Shown: positions 47,501 through 55,848 of the stretch, piece by piece
Layout: each line of letters starts with the position of its first letter
Position numbering within the stretch: position 1 is the first letter of the stretch
NCBI GenBank assembly: GCA_036874045.1
Contig: JAZBRI010000010.1
Span: forward strand, 1,384,001 to 1,448,000
Origin: Cymodocea nodosa
Lineage: Eukaryota; Streptophyta; Magnoliopsida; Alismatales; Cymodoceaceae
Direction of reading: 5' to 3'
Length of the DNA: 64,000 bases
Made by a program: the position numbers and the translations under genes
The notes under the pieces: generated by a model
Databases searched by the model: none
The model's input: only the letters and a program-made list of their open reading frames with translations
What the model was told of the DNA's origin: nothing

Positions 47501-50349
47501 ACCTTTCAATATTTTGCTTTTGCCATCTCGGCTGAGTCTTTGCCCAAGGATTATCAGGAAACTCTTCAGATTCCTCATTAGAAGGTAGCTATGGATGAGG
47601 AGGCGGACGCACTTCTCTCTCATGGCACATGGGATCTAGTTTCTCGTCCTGTTGAAGTAAATGTGGTCTCTTACAGATGGGTATTCACCATTAAACACCA
47701 TCTAGATGGTACTATTGATCGATACAAGGCTTGCCCAGTTGCTCATGATTTTACTCAGGAATATGGCATTGATTACTCAAAAACTTTCTCTCCTGTGACT
47801 CGCTTGGACTCTATCCATGTGTTACTTCAAGTACATATAATACATCATGCAACAATTTTTTTCCTATATTGGTCTCCAGCAACACTATTCCTCTTCCTTC
47901 AACCATTATGTGATTTCCATTTCCAATCCTAACTCTAGTGGTATGTAACAATATTAAATTAATAAACAGATTTCTTTCATATGTCATATGATTAGTACAT
48001 CAACTGTCCACCAACCAAAGATCTGTCCCTGACTTAAAATCCTATGTAAGAGTCCCAACAAATAATTGATCCTCTTCAAGTTCAAGATCATTTTGTTATT
48101 GGTTTGTCTCCTTTTCTTGATATTTTTCCTTGCAAATGAGTACTTCATGGCCTGTTTGATGATACTTGTTGCATTTGGCATCAAGCCTCTTCCAACATTT
48201 ATTTGAAAGATGATTCTTTTTGCCATAATGCTTACAAGGAGAATAACTCTTTTTCTGCTTGGTCTTGCTTGAACTTGATCCTTGATCATATGAATCTTCC
48301 TCCTAACTTTTACTTCCTTTTTTCTTGGGTTTCCTTTCATATGTATTTTTCACAAATAAGGCACCTTCTATACTCCTTTCTTGGCACATAATTCTCCTTT
48401 ACTTCTATGCCTAAAGTGCATTAATGAGTTTTGCTAGAGTCAACCTAGACAAGTCACGAGTGTTCTCTAAGGTTGTTATAGAGGCTTCATACCTCTCAAG
48501 AACTATCACTAGTACTTTCTCCACAATCCTAAAATCTAAAAACTAGAATTCAAGCAGCTAGACTTTATTGACAATAGTCAATAACTTGGTGTAATCATTG
48601 ACAGTTTCATCTTCTTTCATCTTTAGTAACTCAAATTCACAAATTAAATTTAAAACTTTCATACCTTTCACTCTCTCATGTCCAGTATATTCTTCCTTGA
48701 GGTAGTCCCAAATTTCCTTTGCAAATTTTAGAGACATAACCTTAGTGAAGATGATTAGTGACACAACAACAAACAAGTAGGCCCTTGCCTTTAATTTTCT
48801 AGTTCACCTCTCCTTTTGACACTTGATTTGTGTAGCCATAGGATTGAGGAAGTGGTGCAACCTCATAATCATCCTCTAGCACCTCTTATAAGTCAAGTAT
48901 GTCCAGAAAGGCTTCCATACACACTGCCTATTGGTGATAATTTTCACCATCAAAGATGGGTGATGCCAATTGGTTGAAACTTACTTCAGTCTTCATGTAG
49001 TCACCTTTGATTTCACCCTTGAAAGATCCAACTTATGCTCTGATACTAGATGTTAGGATTAGAGAGGACTTAAGAGTGATTTACAGTGGAAAGTGAGAAG
49101 AAGAATGAAGAAGAAGAAAAGGGTGTTTCCTAAAAAAACACCTTCTATTGCAGTTGGTTAAAAACTCCAAAGCAAGACAATGTTTGGACACACACCTATT
49201 GCCTATTACATATATATATATAGATATGGAGGAATAACCACCATTTGCAGTTATCAAGTCATGTTATCACAAATCACCACCACACATGTCACATAATGTT
49301 TTACATTAAATTTACAACAACACATGCTGAATAAATACTTAAAAGACCCACATTATAATATCTAAAGCAATCCAATAACATACATGGAGAGCTCAAGAAT
49401 TGAACCGTCTCAAGTAGAATCTAAAGCGAGCACAGGATCAAATGTGACATTTTGCTGATAAACAAAGGAGACAGAAGACTTATGACATTGGGACATGGGT
49501 CTAATTGTGGTTGCAGCCACACCGGCAGATGACCATCCATACAGGAGCAAACCAGAAGCTTGCTGATCGCTATTACAGCCCATTCCAGATTGTGCAACGA
49601 ATAGGATAAGTTGCATATAAATTAGCCCTTCCGCAAAGATGCAAGGTGCACCTAACATTGCAGACGTGGTAATGATAACCATTTTACCCACCAGCTGGCG
49701 CGAGAACAAAGAGGAGTTCAGCCGGAACTAATACTCGAGCGCCGAAGGTGAACAAGGGAGAAAAAGGTGTCACGGAGGATCTTGTTCAATGGAAGGGGCA
49801 AAACAAGTACCTGGGAAAGCTACCACAGAATAAAGTCAAAATTTCCGTACTTTGACGCAGAGGACGACGTCCGTCCACACACTACAATAAACATGATTCC
49901 TGAGTATTACAAAACCAGGTGACCGACAGCGACGCCTGAGCACTCTTAGATCCACCGACACTTCTTGAAGAATGATCGTAACCTAAAACGCTGCAAAAAT
50001 TCTGTGCACGTCGTAATCCCATCGAGTACAACACGACAAGATCCCAGAACGATGCCAATCGCCCAATCCTAACGGACGACGAAGATCGCACTACAATCTT
50101 ACCAATGAAAGGCACGATTCCACGCAAGTCGTCGTCATCAACGAACGCTACGGGAACAGACAAACACCATACCTGCTGCTTCACGCCAAGAGGCGAGACA
50201 GTGAGATATGACACCTTCCAGTCGTAGTATACATACGGATCTCCTCCCACCGCGGTCTCTACCGACACCAGTAGAAAGACGAGGACGGAGCAGCAGAGAA
50301 ACAGCCACCGTCGCCTGCAACGCGAGGAACGGAACCGGCGGTTGTCCAT
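19086..50349 (-). CDS. SKU5/SKS-type multicopper-oxidase-like protein, 9 exons, with a 27.4-kb first intron
   Basis: Exons (high to low): 50173-50349, 22708-22817, 22351-22621, 22131-22269, 21631-21994, 21076-21441, 20910-20988, 19320-19516, 19086-19206. They total 1824 nt, or 607 residues, and every junction is GT/AG with matching phase. Order: basic N-terminus and signal peptide (about 1-35), three cupredoxin domains (about 36-160, 170-350, 380-560), then a hydrophobic C-terminus ([13 protein letters not shown]) like a GPI-anchor signal. Family-specific segments include [63 protein letters not shown] and NKWDGVAR. Copper ligands are missing: the HWHG site is TWNG and the final HCH site is NLR, as in SKU5-type proteins. 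Known family role: extracellular or plasma-membrane-anchored glycoproteins affecting directional cell growth and wall properties; no oxidase activity is expected. The start chosen is the ATG at 50347-50349 (gagATGGac); upstream ATGs at 50356 and 50407 are possible. The exon 1-2 link is inferred from protein continuity and phase. Confidence 0.88.
20232..20790. repeat. Tandem duplication (about 270 bp per unit) in intron 7 of the SKU5-like gene
   Basis: The segment starting cccagttgatttcc at 20232 is repeated from 20501 with small changes, through acaaactaccttattg, gccattgatgtgtta and gttgctccattgtgac to the end near 20790. No protein is encoded. The remainder of intron 7 (19517-20231) is AT-rich and featureless. 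Confidence 0.85.
22818..23395. other. Start of the transposon-filled first intron (acceptor side)
   Basis: AT-rich DNA next to the exon 2 acceptor of the SKU5-like gene. I see no gene or clear repeat. This is probably original intron sequence. Confidence 0.5.
23396..23520 (+). repeat. Short copia LTR fragment
   Basis: It begins tgttaaaatgttgag and includes a TATA-like ttatatataaag followed by cttccacctatttctta. Its second half resembles 32480-32535, the sequence just before the primer site of the copia element on the plus strand. It ends where another copia LTR begins. Confidence 0.5.
23968..27256 (-). mobile_element. Nested Ty1/copia element (minus), internally deleted
   Basis: The LTRs are 23968-24339 and about 26866-27256. 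They are clearly homologous, both ending cacctcaaca. The complement of the initiator-Met primer site (gctctgatacca, 26849-26860) adjoins the right LTR, and the polypurine complement (atcctccttctt) adjoins the left LTR. I found no matching 5-bp target duplication, so one flank may be altered. The coding remnants between are listed separately. The 2.5-kb body is about half the normal length. Confidence 0.8.
24688..26745 (-). pseudogene. Copia gag-pol remnants of the nested element
   Basis: Right to left: Gag of the UBN2 type (26709-26380: [39 protein letters not shown]), a zinc knuckle with one cysteine lost ([14 protein letters not shown], about 26105-26145), a protease region in which the usual DSG is changed ([14 protein letters not shown], 25995), GAG-pre-integrase pieces (LWHMRL, about 25610), and RNase H (24930-24688: [28 protein letters not shown]). 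Most of integrase and reverse transcriptase is deleted between about 24931 and 25420. Multiple stops and frameshifts occur. Dead copy. Confidence 0.82.
27515..28270. repeat. AT-rich degenerate repeats with 'acatacca' motifs in intron 1
   Basis: The phrases gacataccaat, atacaccatt and relatives recur about every 60-110 bases (27703, 27850, 27909, 27998, 28163, 28253), often followed by gatagat/tagaatg-like pieces. Units are too diverged to align by eye. No gene is seen. Confidence 0.4.
28271..28745. other. Unassigned intron 1 sequence, host of the PIF-like insertions
   Basis: The block resembles a retrotransposon or gene remnant (TATA-like cttatatatac at about 28318). Its flanks read continuously across both PIF-like elements when those are left out (28271-28745, 30063-30243, 32132 onward), so it predates both. 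Confidence 0.35.
28746..30062. mobile_element. PIF/Harbinger-like non-autonomous element A (1317 bp)
   Basis: The left terminus GGAGGGGTTTGTGCAC and the reverse of the right terminus GGATCTGTTTGTGCAC are inverted repeats, and related inverted sequence continues inward for about 100 bp. TTA flanks both ends (28743-28745, 30063-30065). A 3-bp TTA/TAA duplication and GG…GTTTG ends are the PIF/Harbinger signature. The interior is unexpectedly GC-rich at 28900-29370, with a (TA)n run at about 29478-29508. No transposase is seen. The open frames at 28918-29187 (+) and 29121-29315 (-) lack recognisable domains. Confidence 0.7.
30244..32131. mobile_element. PIF/Harbinger-like non-autonomous element B (1888 bp)
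   Basis: It has the same terminal design as element A: left GGTGGAGTTTGTGCAC, right reversed TGATCTATTTGTACAC, with TAA on both sides (30241-30243, 32132-32134). The last about 330 bp are clearly homologous to the last 300 bp of element A. The interior contains a C-rich block (30395-30800) and, at 31395-31640, three tandem copies of an about 80-bp unit with cctttggtttttttattaaa. No transposase is seen. Confidence 0.7.
32400..35101 (+). pseudogene. Degenerate Ty1/copia element (plus), gag to start of reverse transcriptase
   Basis: A short LTR end (about 32400-32540) is followed by a decayed initiator-Met primer site (tgatatcaaaac, 32542-32553). Downstream, broken plus-strand frames show a protease region ([14 protein letters not shown], about 33438), GAG-pre-integrase ([11 protein letters not shown], about 33820), an integrase core segment ([13 protein letters not shown] followed by [11 protein letters not shown], about 34200-34300) and the start of reverse transcriptase ([16 protein letters not shown], 35050-35101). 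Stops and frameshifts are dense. The RT frame is cut at NKA by the satellite-like array and resumes at 40444. Confidence 0.75.
38341..39709 (-). mobile_element. 5'-truncated LINE inserted in the tandem array
   Basis: It starts (plus strand) with a run of 22 T, the complement of the poly(A) tail. It is flanked by a near-perfect 12-bp target duplication: GGTCGGGCCAGG at 38329-38340 and GGTTGGGCCAGG at 39710-39721. The minus-strand frame at 39543-39064 encodes the zinc-binding domain after plant LINE reverse transcriptases ([45 protein letters not shown]). The endonuclease and RT core are absent, as expected from 5' truncation. Confidence 0.88.
38487..38765. repeat. Cluster of CGGT…ACCG mini-palindromes in the LINE 3' region
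   Basis: Within about 280 bases there are a dozen elements such as ccggtttaaccg, cggtcaaaccg, cggtcacaccg, ggtgtgaccg and ggtgtaaccgg, spaced 15-35 bases. It is followed by three copies of ccgtgtgaacagag/ccgtgtgaacatag (38789-38840). This is the 3' noncoding part of the LINE and could fold or act as a recognition array. No known function. Confidence 0.7.
40444..40690 (+). pseudogene. Copia reverse transcriptase continuation after the array
   Basis: It reads EEGIDFDET, then [37 protein letters not shown]: copia RT directly downstream of the segment that ended at 35101. It degenerates after about 40690. Confidence 0.8.
40691..41031. other. Remainder of the degenerate copia and junction sequence
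   Basis: No reading frame is recognised. 40880-40990 resembles 32340-32440 (ttcactattc…cttttt…agtgaagcaa-like), suggesting the matching LTR side of the same copia. It ends in TACAT (41027-41031), the target duplication of the next element. Confidence 0.4.
41363..44344 (-). pseudogene. Copia pol remnant of the 8.3-kb element: integrase, RT, RNase H
   Basis: From 44336 down, one 255-residue frame holds the region after protease ([42 protein letters not shown]), the GAG-pre-integrase segment ([25 protein letters not shown]) and the integrase start ([35 protein letters not shown]). A 54-bp tandem duplication (43569-43680) repeats [13 protein letters not shown]. Further down come the integrase C-terminus (43409-43212), a linker with the RT start (43028-42753: [18 protein letters not shown]), and decayed RT/RNase H to about 41400. 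Frameshifts separate the frames. Confidence 0.85.
44173..44344. repeat. 172-bp direct repeat, left copy
   Basis: It is the same as 47824-47995 apart from scattered mostly C/T differences. Both copies are part of the minus-strand copia pol frame (start of the protease-to-integrase segment). They flank the truncated plus-strand copia like a very long target duplication. Confidence 0.9.
44345..47823 (+). mobile_element. Truncated Ty1/copia element (plus) nested in the 8.3-kb copia
   Basis: It begins with a short LTR (44345-44503, TGTTAGACTATCTCC…, TATA-like ttatatatcg at 44407) and an intact initiator-Met primer site tggtatcagagc (44507-44518). Gag, zinc knuckle, protease, integrase and the first part of reverse transcriptase follow on the plus strand. 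It stops abruptly inside RT at 47823, with no RNase H and no 3' LTR, directly against the second copy of a 172-bp host segment. Confidence 0.88.
44760..47823 (+). pseudogene. Copia gag-pol of the nested plus-strand element, truncated in RT
   Basis: Gag pieces (about 44850-45420; [21 protein letters not shown]-like) are followed by a decayed zinc knuckle (about 45535-45600), the protease motif [14 protein letters not shown] (45828-45870), GAG-pre-integrase ([12 protein letters not shown], 46220-46258; [11 protein letters not shown], about 46306), the integrase core ([20 protein letters not shown], about 46640-46700, with [15 protein letters not shown]), a conserved copia linker ([30 protein letters not shown]) and the RT N-terminal part ([44 protein letters not shown]). 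Several frameshifts and stops occur. The intact DSG and QQNGVAERK motifs suggest it is younger than its host element. Confidence 0.85.
47824..47995. repeat. 172-bp direct repeat, right copy
   Basis: Right partner of 44173-44344. It continues without a break into the protease/gag half of the minus-strand copia at 47996, whereas the left copy continues into the integrase half. Confidence 0.9.
47996..49050 (-). pseudogene. Copia gag and protease start of the 8.3-kb element
   Basis: Minus-strand pieces include a Gag segment (48776-48558: [40 protein letters not shown]), a lysine-rich stretch with a ruined zinc knuckle (48340-48100) and the protease start just before the nested insertion. The start of gag is near 48990-49020. 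Frames are broken. Confidence 0.75.
49386..50172. other. Donor-side part of SKU5-like intron 1, with a gypsy chromovirus remnant
   Basis: On the plus strand, 49530-49870 encodes the end of a chromovirus-type Ty3/gypsy pol: [18 protein letters not shown], then [20 protein letters not shown], and after a frameshift chromodomain-like [20 protein letters not shown]. Stops and shifts are present. From about 49885 to the donor at 50172 the sequence is GC-rich and is probably original intron sequence next to exon 1. Confidence 0.7.
50173..50349 (-). CDS. Exon 1 of the SKU5-like gene (signal peptide)
   Basis: 59 codons: a basic start ([14 protein letters not shown]), a hydrophobic core ([16 protein letters not shown]), then [20 protein letters not shown] and VKQQ, followed by the donor GTATGG. 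These are the first residues of SKU5-type proteins, and the next family residues ([10 protein letters not shown]) begin exactly at the exon 2 acceptor at 22817 in the same phase. No other candidate first exon is present near 22.8-23.4 kb. An unrelated duplicated exon 1 is the alternative. Confidence 0.88.
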
Positions 50350-51500
50350 CTCCTTCATCCCCGGAGACGTGGGATTGTCAACCGACTCGCTCACTCCAGT
50401 GAAGTTCATGAGACTCTTGGGAGTAGTCCGATGTGATAACGATATTTTTTTATTTAATTAACTTTTTGTTAACTTATTAACCCTCCCATAAAAACCTCTT
50501 TCTCACTAACTTTTGAATTTCAAGTAACTTATATTATTTTATTAATTTCTTTATTAGTGTTTATAACCTTAGTTTAGCTGAGAAAAAACTTGAATTTTTA
50601 TCGGAACTTGAAAATTTATCCTCTAAGTTAATCAAAATTGAGTCCTCGGAGAAGACTTTAATCTCGTTAGATTCATACATGAAAATTCTAATAAAGTCTA
50701 AAGGTTTGTTAATGTAGGATAGAATGTGTTAAGATTTTAATTTTGAAGACGAAAGATTTAATTTTTTTTATTTATGAAAATAGGTTTAAATTAGTCTAAG
50801 TTTAATTAAAGTAGTATAGTTATAATATTAAATATTTTAAAAAGTCAAAGAATTATTATTAAAAACTCATATAATTATATTTTACTTACATGTGTTTTAT
50901 ATATTTTAAGTCATTCACATGTTTTTCATTTACGTTTTTAAAGAAATTAAAAAGTTAGTATAACTATTTAAATTTTATATATACATAGTTGATAATTGTT
51001 TGAATTTTACATGACTAACATTAGAAGTTAGGTATATATTTTGTAAGTGAAAATTAAAAAAATTATGTAATAAATATTTAAATTTTTACAAGTGTTACAA
51101 ATGTAATTGTCGAATAAAGATGACGACTCAGACAAACACAACAAATCTCTAAAAGTTTATTCTCAATAGTTTGGAACAAAAAATTGTGGAAAAATGTAGA
51201 ATGTGGACTTGAAGAACATGATTGATTCAAAATTTAAAAGAACGTGGGATCATAAAAAAATGTCAAAAGTAGATAAATATGCATCTCTAGTTTAAAGACT
51301 ATAAATAATGGGTTCGAGCTGCACTTCAATACATGTTAAGATTTTAGTTTTAATGATAAATATTTTATCTTAAAATAGAAATGAATCTAAAATTTTTCTA
51401 AGTTTAAAACTAGCTTTAATCATCTAGTTATTATAATTGTTTCATGAAAGTCGAATAGTTAGACATTAATATATTTTAAAAAGTCATATGATTATAGGTT
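50350..51500. other. Upstream region of the SKU5-like gene, AT-rich with a diverged repeat
   Basis: It holds the 5' leader and promoter region of the SKU5-like gene. I see only weak TATA-like AT runs at 50440-50470. The segment 50817-50960 (ttttaaaaagtcaaag, acatgtgttttatat, cacatgtttttcattt) recurs in diverged form at 51470-51630. No other gene is seen. Confidence 0.45.
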
Positions 51501-51547
51501 AATGATTCAAAAAAGTCAAAGAGTTATATTTAAAAATTTGTATAATT

Positions 51548-51853
51548 ATGATTTTATACATGTGCATTTTTAAACAATTTAAATTCTTTACGTGTTTTTC
51601 ATACGCTATTTTTAAAGTTACTGAAGAGTTAAAAGTAATACTCTCCAAACTCAAAGTAGTAAAGAAAAAATTATTTTATGGAGATTTGATTTCACTACTG
51701 ATGGTGGAAGGTATTGACCTCACGAAATGGATATCAAAAAGAATGAGATCTAAGGCCTTTTTAGTGAAGGAATACAGAAATTATATTATTGCTATTGTTG
51801 ATGCTAATAGTAGGATTGTAAGACCTTTTAGAGAAACATCAAAAGCTTTATAA
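51548..51853 (+). CDS. Unassigned small ORF, probably part of a repeat
   Basis: 101 codons. The N-terminal third looks like chance AT-rich translation. From about residue 26 it is lysine-rich and helical (EELKVILSKLKVVKKKL), then ISLLMVEGIDLTKWISKRM, YIIAIVDANSRIVRPFRE. After the stop the same frame goes on with QINQLEQQLEKL, a stop, and KEVDELRNRD, a coiled-coil pattern, ending at a third stop near 51925. This suggests a longer protein broken by stops. I do not recognise it. The neighbourhood is repeat DNA, so a transposon-borne frame is likelier than a host gene. Confidence 0.3.
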   Translation: MILYMCIFKQFKFFTCFSYAIFKVTEELKVILSKLKVVKKKLFYGDLISLLMVEGIDLTKWISKRMRSKAFLVKEYRNYIIAIVDANSRIVRPFRETSKAL

Positions 51854-51929
51854 CAAATAAATCAATTAGAACAACAATTAGAAAAACTCTAAAAAGAAGT
51901 AGATGAATTAAGGAATAGAGATTAAATAT

Positions 51930-53131
51930 ATTAATCATTTACTTGTAATATAAAATATCTGATTATATGTAATTCAAATAATTTATATATATGTTGTGTG
52001 AGAATCAATATGTTTTTGAAATGATATGAATGTAAATGAATGATTTAATTCAAAGTTGTATTGAAATCCGAATATATATCTATGTTTGAAGTATTATAGC
52101 ACTATTAAAAATTATGATTATGAATGAGATGATTAAATGCCAAAGGATTTGGAAAATAGATAACATTGAAGAGAAAAATTTCATTTTCAATAGAATAGTA
52201 AATGAATTTTGAATTAAATATACATTTATGGTTGGAAGTAAATGAAATTAAATGAAGTTGAATGTAAATACTGAATTAATTCTATGTATTTAAATGAATT
52301 CAAGTTGATAATATATAGGAAAGAAATTTAGAAGTTAATATGAGAAGTAAGTTTTTTAGAAAAATTTGCCTAAGTGTTAACTCAATGAAGTTAGTTCATA
52401 GAGTTAACCTTAACTCCATAAAGTCAGTAATAGAATATAAGGTCATTTCGTTGAGTTATTTATAACTCAATGAAATTAGTCTGTGGAGTTAGCAAATAGA
52501 AGCATGAGTTACTTCTTTGAGTTAATTAATTAATAGAGATAAACTTTTATACATTAATATGTTTATGTTTTAATGATCAACAAGATGTTTTATATTTAAC
52601 ATTTAAGTATACATAATGAACTTAAAATATTTTCTAAGTAGTTAAGTTTACGGACTATCTTAAATTTATATAGAAAACTTTATGAACTATCGTAAACTTA
52701 TATAATTATTGAGTTAACTTTACAAGCACACATAAATTTATTTTAATGCATAACTTTGGATTATAACTCAAAAAATTTCTATTGGTATAACTTTACGAGG
52801 CTAGTCCATTGAGTTAGTTGTAACTCAACAATGTTAGTTTGTTAAGTTAGGAATAGTAACTAAGGTTACTCCGTTCAACGAAGTTAGTCCGTGGAGTAAG
52901 CTGAACAATTATTCTTTTCTCCATGAATGAAACTTCGTGTCCTTAGTGGTTACTAAAATTTAAATTTAAAAGAGGAGCACGTATCTATAAATATAGGAAC
53001 CATATCGCATATTATAAGACACGTTCTTGCAATGAGATGCATCTATAATAAGGACGCACATTATAAAACCAAACAGAATGTTATTTACTGGTTACCAACA
53101 CTAAGTAAAAATAAGATAACTCATTGAGGAA
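51930..53131 (+). repeat. LTR-like region with GAGTTA palindromes before gag
   Basis: 52380-52520 and 52795-52900 carry GAGTTA-n-TAACTC palindromes with the same spacers (aagttagt…) as the Athila-like LTRs. 52620-52760 resembles 58090-58200 (gtaaactt/aagtttac pieces). A good TATA box (ctataaatatagg, about 52986-52998) lies 140 bases upstream of the gag ATG at 53132. It is probably a diverged 5' LTR or leader of the following element. Clean ends are not visible. Confidence 0.5.
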
Positions 53132-54585
53132 ATGGAAAGAGAAGCAGCTAATTCAACTTCATCTGTCAACAACTTTTACATATTTAGAGCAAAATATCAA
53201 ACTGGTATGTAATTAACTTTCTACAATTTATTATATGTTGAGAGTTTATGAGAACATAGATTCATTCTCCTAACACTAAATGATTAGTTAGAACAACTAC
53301 ATAGGATTATTTGACACAGAAGCATATTGAAAAAAATTTTGAAATTGAATTTAATGAAATCCTTAGGGGTGTAGCTAACCTTTCATTAAAGGAAAATGAA
53401 GAAATTGCTGCTCTAGTAGAAAAATCATTAGGAGAAATTCTTTATCTTGAATTAGTAGATGAACCTTCATGTATTTGATTGCCAAACTTTAAAGGAGATA
53501 GGTTTGAACTGAAATCTAATTATATTAGTCAATTACTATACTTTCATAGATTAAAAAGAGAAGACACCTATTATTTCCTTAGAGAATTTAATGAAGTTTG
53601 TTAAATGATGAGAATGCCTAATATGAGTATTGATGCTATTAAACTTAGATATATTTCCTTTACTTTAAAAGACACAACTAAGAGATAACTATATACTCTA
53701 ACTCCTGATTCAATTTCTATGTAGATTGAATTTTGTTTAGTTTTTCTAGAAAAATATTATCTAACTCATTAAACAATTAAGAAGAAAAAGAAAATATTAA
53801 TGTGTAGCCAAAAACAAGGAGAATCATTCTAAAAATATTTTGAATGATTTAAAGACTTATTAACTAAATGTCTATACTATGCAATAAGTAAGACACAATT
53901 AATAAGAAGGCATAGATGTTTCAACTAAATCTTTATTAGAATCTACTTGTTAGAATGGATTTCTGAAGTTGTATAGTGAGGAAGCATGAACTTATTTAGA
54001 AACTTTGTAAAAAGAACTACTTAGTGGGAAAACTTAGCTAAGGATATTATAGATAAGAAAATATTATCAATAGAAATCCATGAAATTAATTCGAGCACTA
54101 TGCTTGAAGTTAAATTAACTGAGTTAACCAAAAAAATAGAAGAGTTATCCTTAAATCAAAAACTAGTAGAAAAGAATGCAAATATTAATGACTTAGATGT
54201 TATTTATGTTAGAAACTAGAAAGATAATTTTGGTAATTCTTATAACCCTAATTAGATGAATCACCCAAATTTATCTTAGAGAAATAACAATTTCTAGGGA
54301 GGAGAAAATATAAATGATAGAAATTCAAGTTATGAAGCATTAATTGAACAAGGATCTAGAATAGAGAAATTAGAAAGAATAATTCAACAATTAAACAATC
54401 ATCTAGATCATGTGTTTGGAAATTCTATCATTCAGAATCAAAACATGACTAAAAATATACTCCCTAGATAGAAGAAATCAATAGAAGATAGACCTGTAAG
54501 AGGACTGCCAAATCAAGTAGTATCGAACCCTTTGAACAGAGCTATTAATGAGATTGATACCTCCTATGGGAGGGAAGCTGAATGA
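53132..54585 (+). pseudogene. Athila-type gag, copy A
   Basis: The frame has the Athila-type Gag design: LPNFKGDRFELKSNYISQLL, FHRLKREDTYYFLREFNEVC, AIKLRYISFTLKDTTKR, LYTLTPDSIS, FLEKYY, IKKKKKILMCSQKQGESF, a coiled coil (LTKKIEELSLNQKLVEKNA) and a C-terminal asparagine-rich part ending GREAE. There are many in-frame stops, mainly where copy B has tryptophan (TGA/TAG), and at least one deletion/frameshift around 53890-53940. Dead copy. Confidence 0.85.
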
Positions 54586-54819
54586 GGTAGCATAATTATT
54601 AGCAAATATGTATACTATAGTAAGTAGAAAAACAAAAGAAAGCATAAAGAAAAAAAGGGAAGCTTTATTTATAGTTATTAGTTCCGTAAAGTTATTACTT
54701 AACGAACTTAGTCTGTCCATTGAGTTACAACCTAACTCCATGGAGGTATTAGGAAGTAGCTATTAAATTTTATCTTTTTTAATTTTTTTTTTATGTTGCT
54801 AAATACAGAATCATAACAT

Positions 54820-55848
54820 ATGGAATTGATAAAATTATCATTGGATGCACTAAGAGAAGTATTAAGTAATTTATCAACTAAAGATCTGTGTAGATTGTAT
54901 TGTGTCTCAAGACAAATTAGAGAATGTGTCACAAAAAGATATTTTCATGGACTACAAGCCTCTAAGATGACTAATATTAGAGATGCATTTTTATGAAAGT
55001 TATTCAGTCATAATACAATCAGTTATGAATATCTAAATATAGAAGAAACTACTAGAATTCCATCTAATACATTAGAAGGAATAGATCTTATTATGAAAGT
55101 TGATGAAGGATTGATCATATATAGAACTAAATCAAGGTATGTTATTCTATTACTTGAAATTTTTATTAGTAATCCTATTACTAAAGAAGAATGAAATATA
55201 GGAATACCTAAAATATTTGAAGTACCAACTGAAAATTCTAGGATAGCATTAATATTTTCTGATTGGAATTCAATGATCTCTGACAAATTATTTTATTAGA
55301 GACCAACTAGAAATTGGGATGAAGGATTATGTTTAAATGTTTACAATTTTATGAATAGATTATGAAACGAAAATGTTATAGTATACTTAGGAGATAGAGC
55401 ATTAGTTAACAACATTTATGTGATACTTGACGGTTATATATATCTAGTCATAGACATATCAGTTGCATTTAGATCTAATTTATACATAGTAAGCATAAAC
55501 AGTTATGATGAATTTATAGAAATATTACCTATACCTCAAGTTATAGTTGAACTACCATCCACAGAATATGATAAAATTCAACTGAGAATATGGTATAGTG
55601 AATTTGATAATTCTACTTTATGTCTAGTAAGATGGTAGGATGATCTGATGAAATTTCAAATATGGATAGTGAAAGACCTAAATGAATGGAAGTGGGAAGA
55701 TGAGTACATTGAAATATATGTGGAAATAGAAACCCCTACATCATCATGGTCAAGAAAAGGATCTCTATTTGCATTTCAATTCATTAATAGTAATACTCTC
55801 ATATTTAGTGTTGATAACATACTGAAAGTTTATAAATTAAAAAGATAA
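54820..55848 (+). pseudogene. F-box/FBA-type protein frame inside the retroelement, copy A
   Basis: An uninterrupted 342-codon register (no frameshift) carries five in-frame stops at 54994, 55192, 55297, 55363 and 55636. The N-terminal F-box (residues about 5-45) reads LSLDALREVLSNLSTKDLCR followed by YCVSRQIRECV…RYF. The C-terminal half resembles the F-box-associated domain: LDGYIYLV, INSYDEFIEILPIP, YSEFDNSTLCLVRW, FQIWIVKDLNEWKWEDEY. F-box proteins are SCF ubiquitin-ligase adaptors; FBA regions bind substrates. It sits 235 bases after gag, separated by GAGTTA palindromes, and has no introns. Stops at 55297 and 55363 are shared with copy B. Not functional as it stands. Confidence 0.82.

Larger units (their letters stand above)
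41032..49380 (-). mobile_element. Ty1/copia element (minus, 8.35 kb including a nested insertion) with TACAT target duplication
   Basis: The LTRs at 41032-41362 and 49051-49380 (331 and 330 bp, TGTT…AACA) are flanked by TACAT on both sides (41027-41031, 49381-49385). The complement of the primer site (gctctgatacta) lies next to the right LTR. The polypurine tract (ctaaagcatggaggag on the minus strand) lies next to the left LTR. The body contains gag, protease, integrase and RT remnants and is split by a plus-strand copia at 44345-47823. Of all elements here it has the clearest complete boundaries. Confidence 0.92.

Noticed and set aside
49410-49709. 99-codon minus-strand open frame
   Set aside because: The plus strand of the same DNA encodes recognisable chromovirus integrase/chromodomain sequence, so the minus frame is a shadow.
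49882-50172. Continuation of the exon 1 frame on the minus strand as a 175-codon gene
   Set aside because: The part after VKQQ has no similarity to the family and begins exactly at a GTATGG donor. It is intron read-through.
54478-55286. Minus-strand open frames opposite the gag end and F-box copy A (also 60506-60706 and 61019-61282 in copy B)
   Set aside because: They are antisense shadows of the gag/F-box frames, and the similarity between A and B follows from the DNA duplication.
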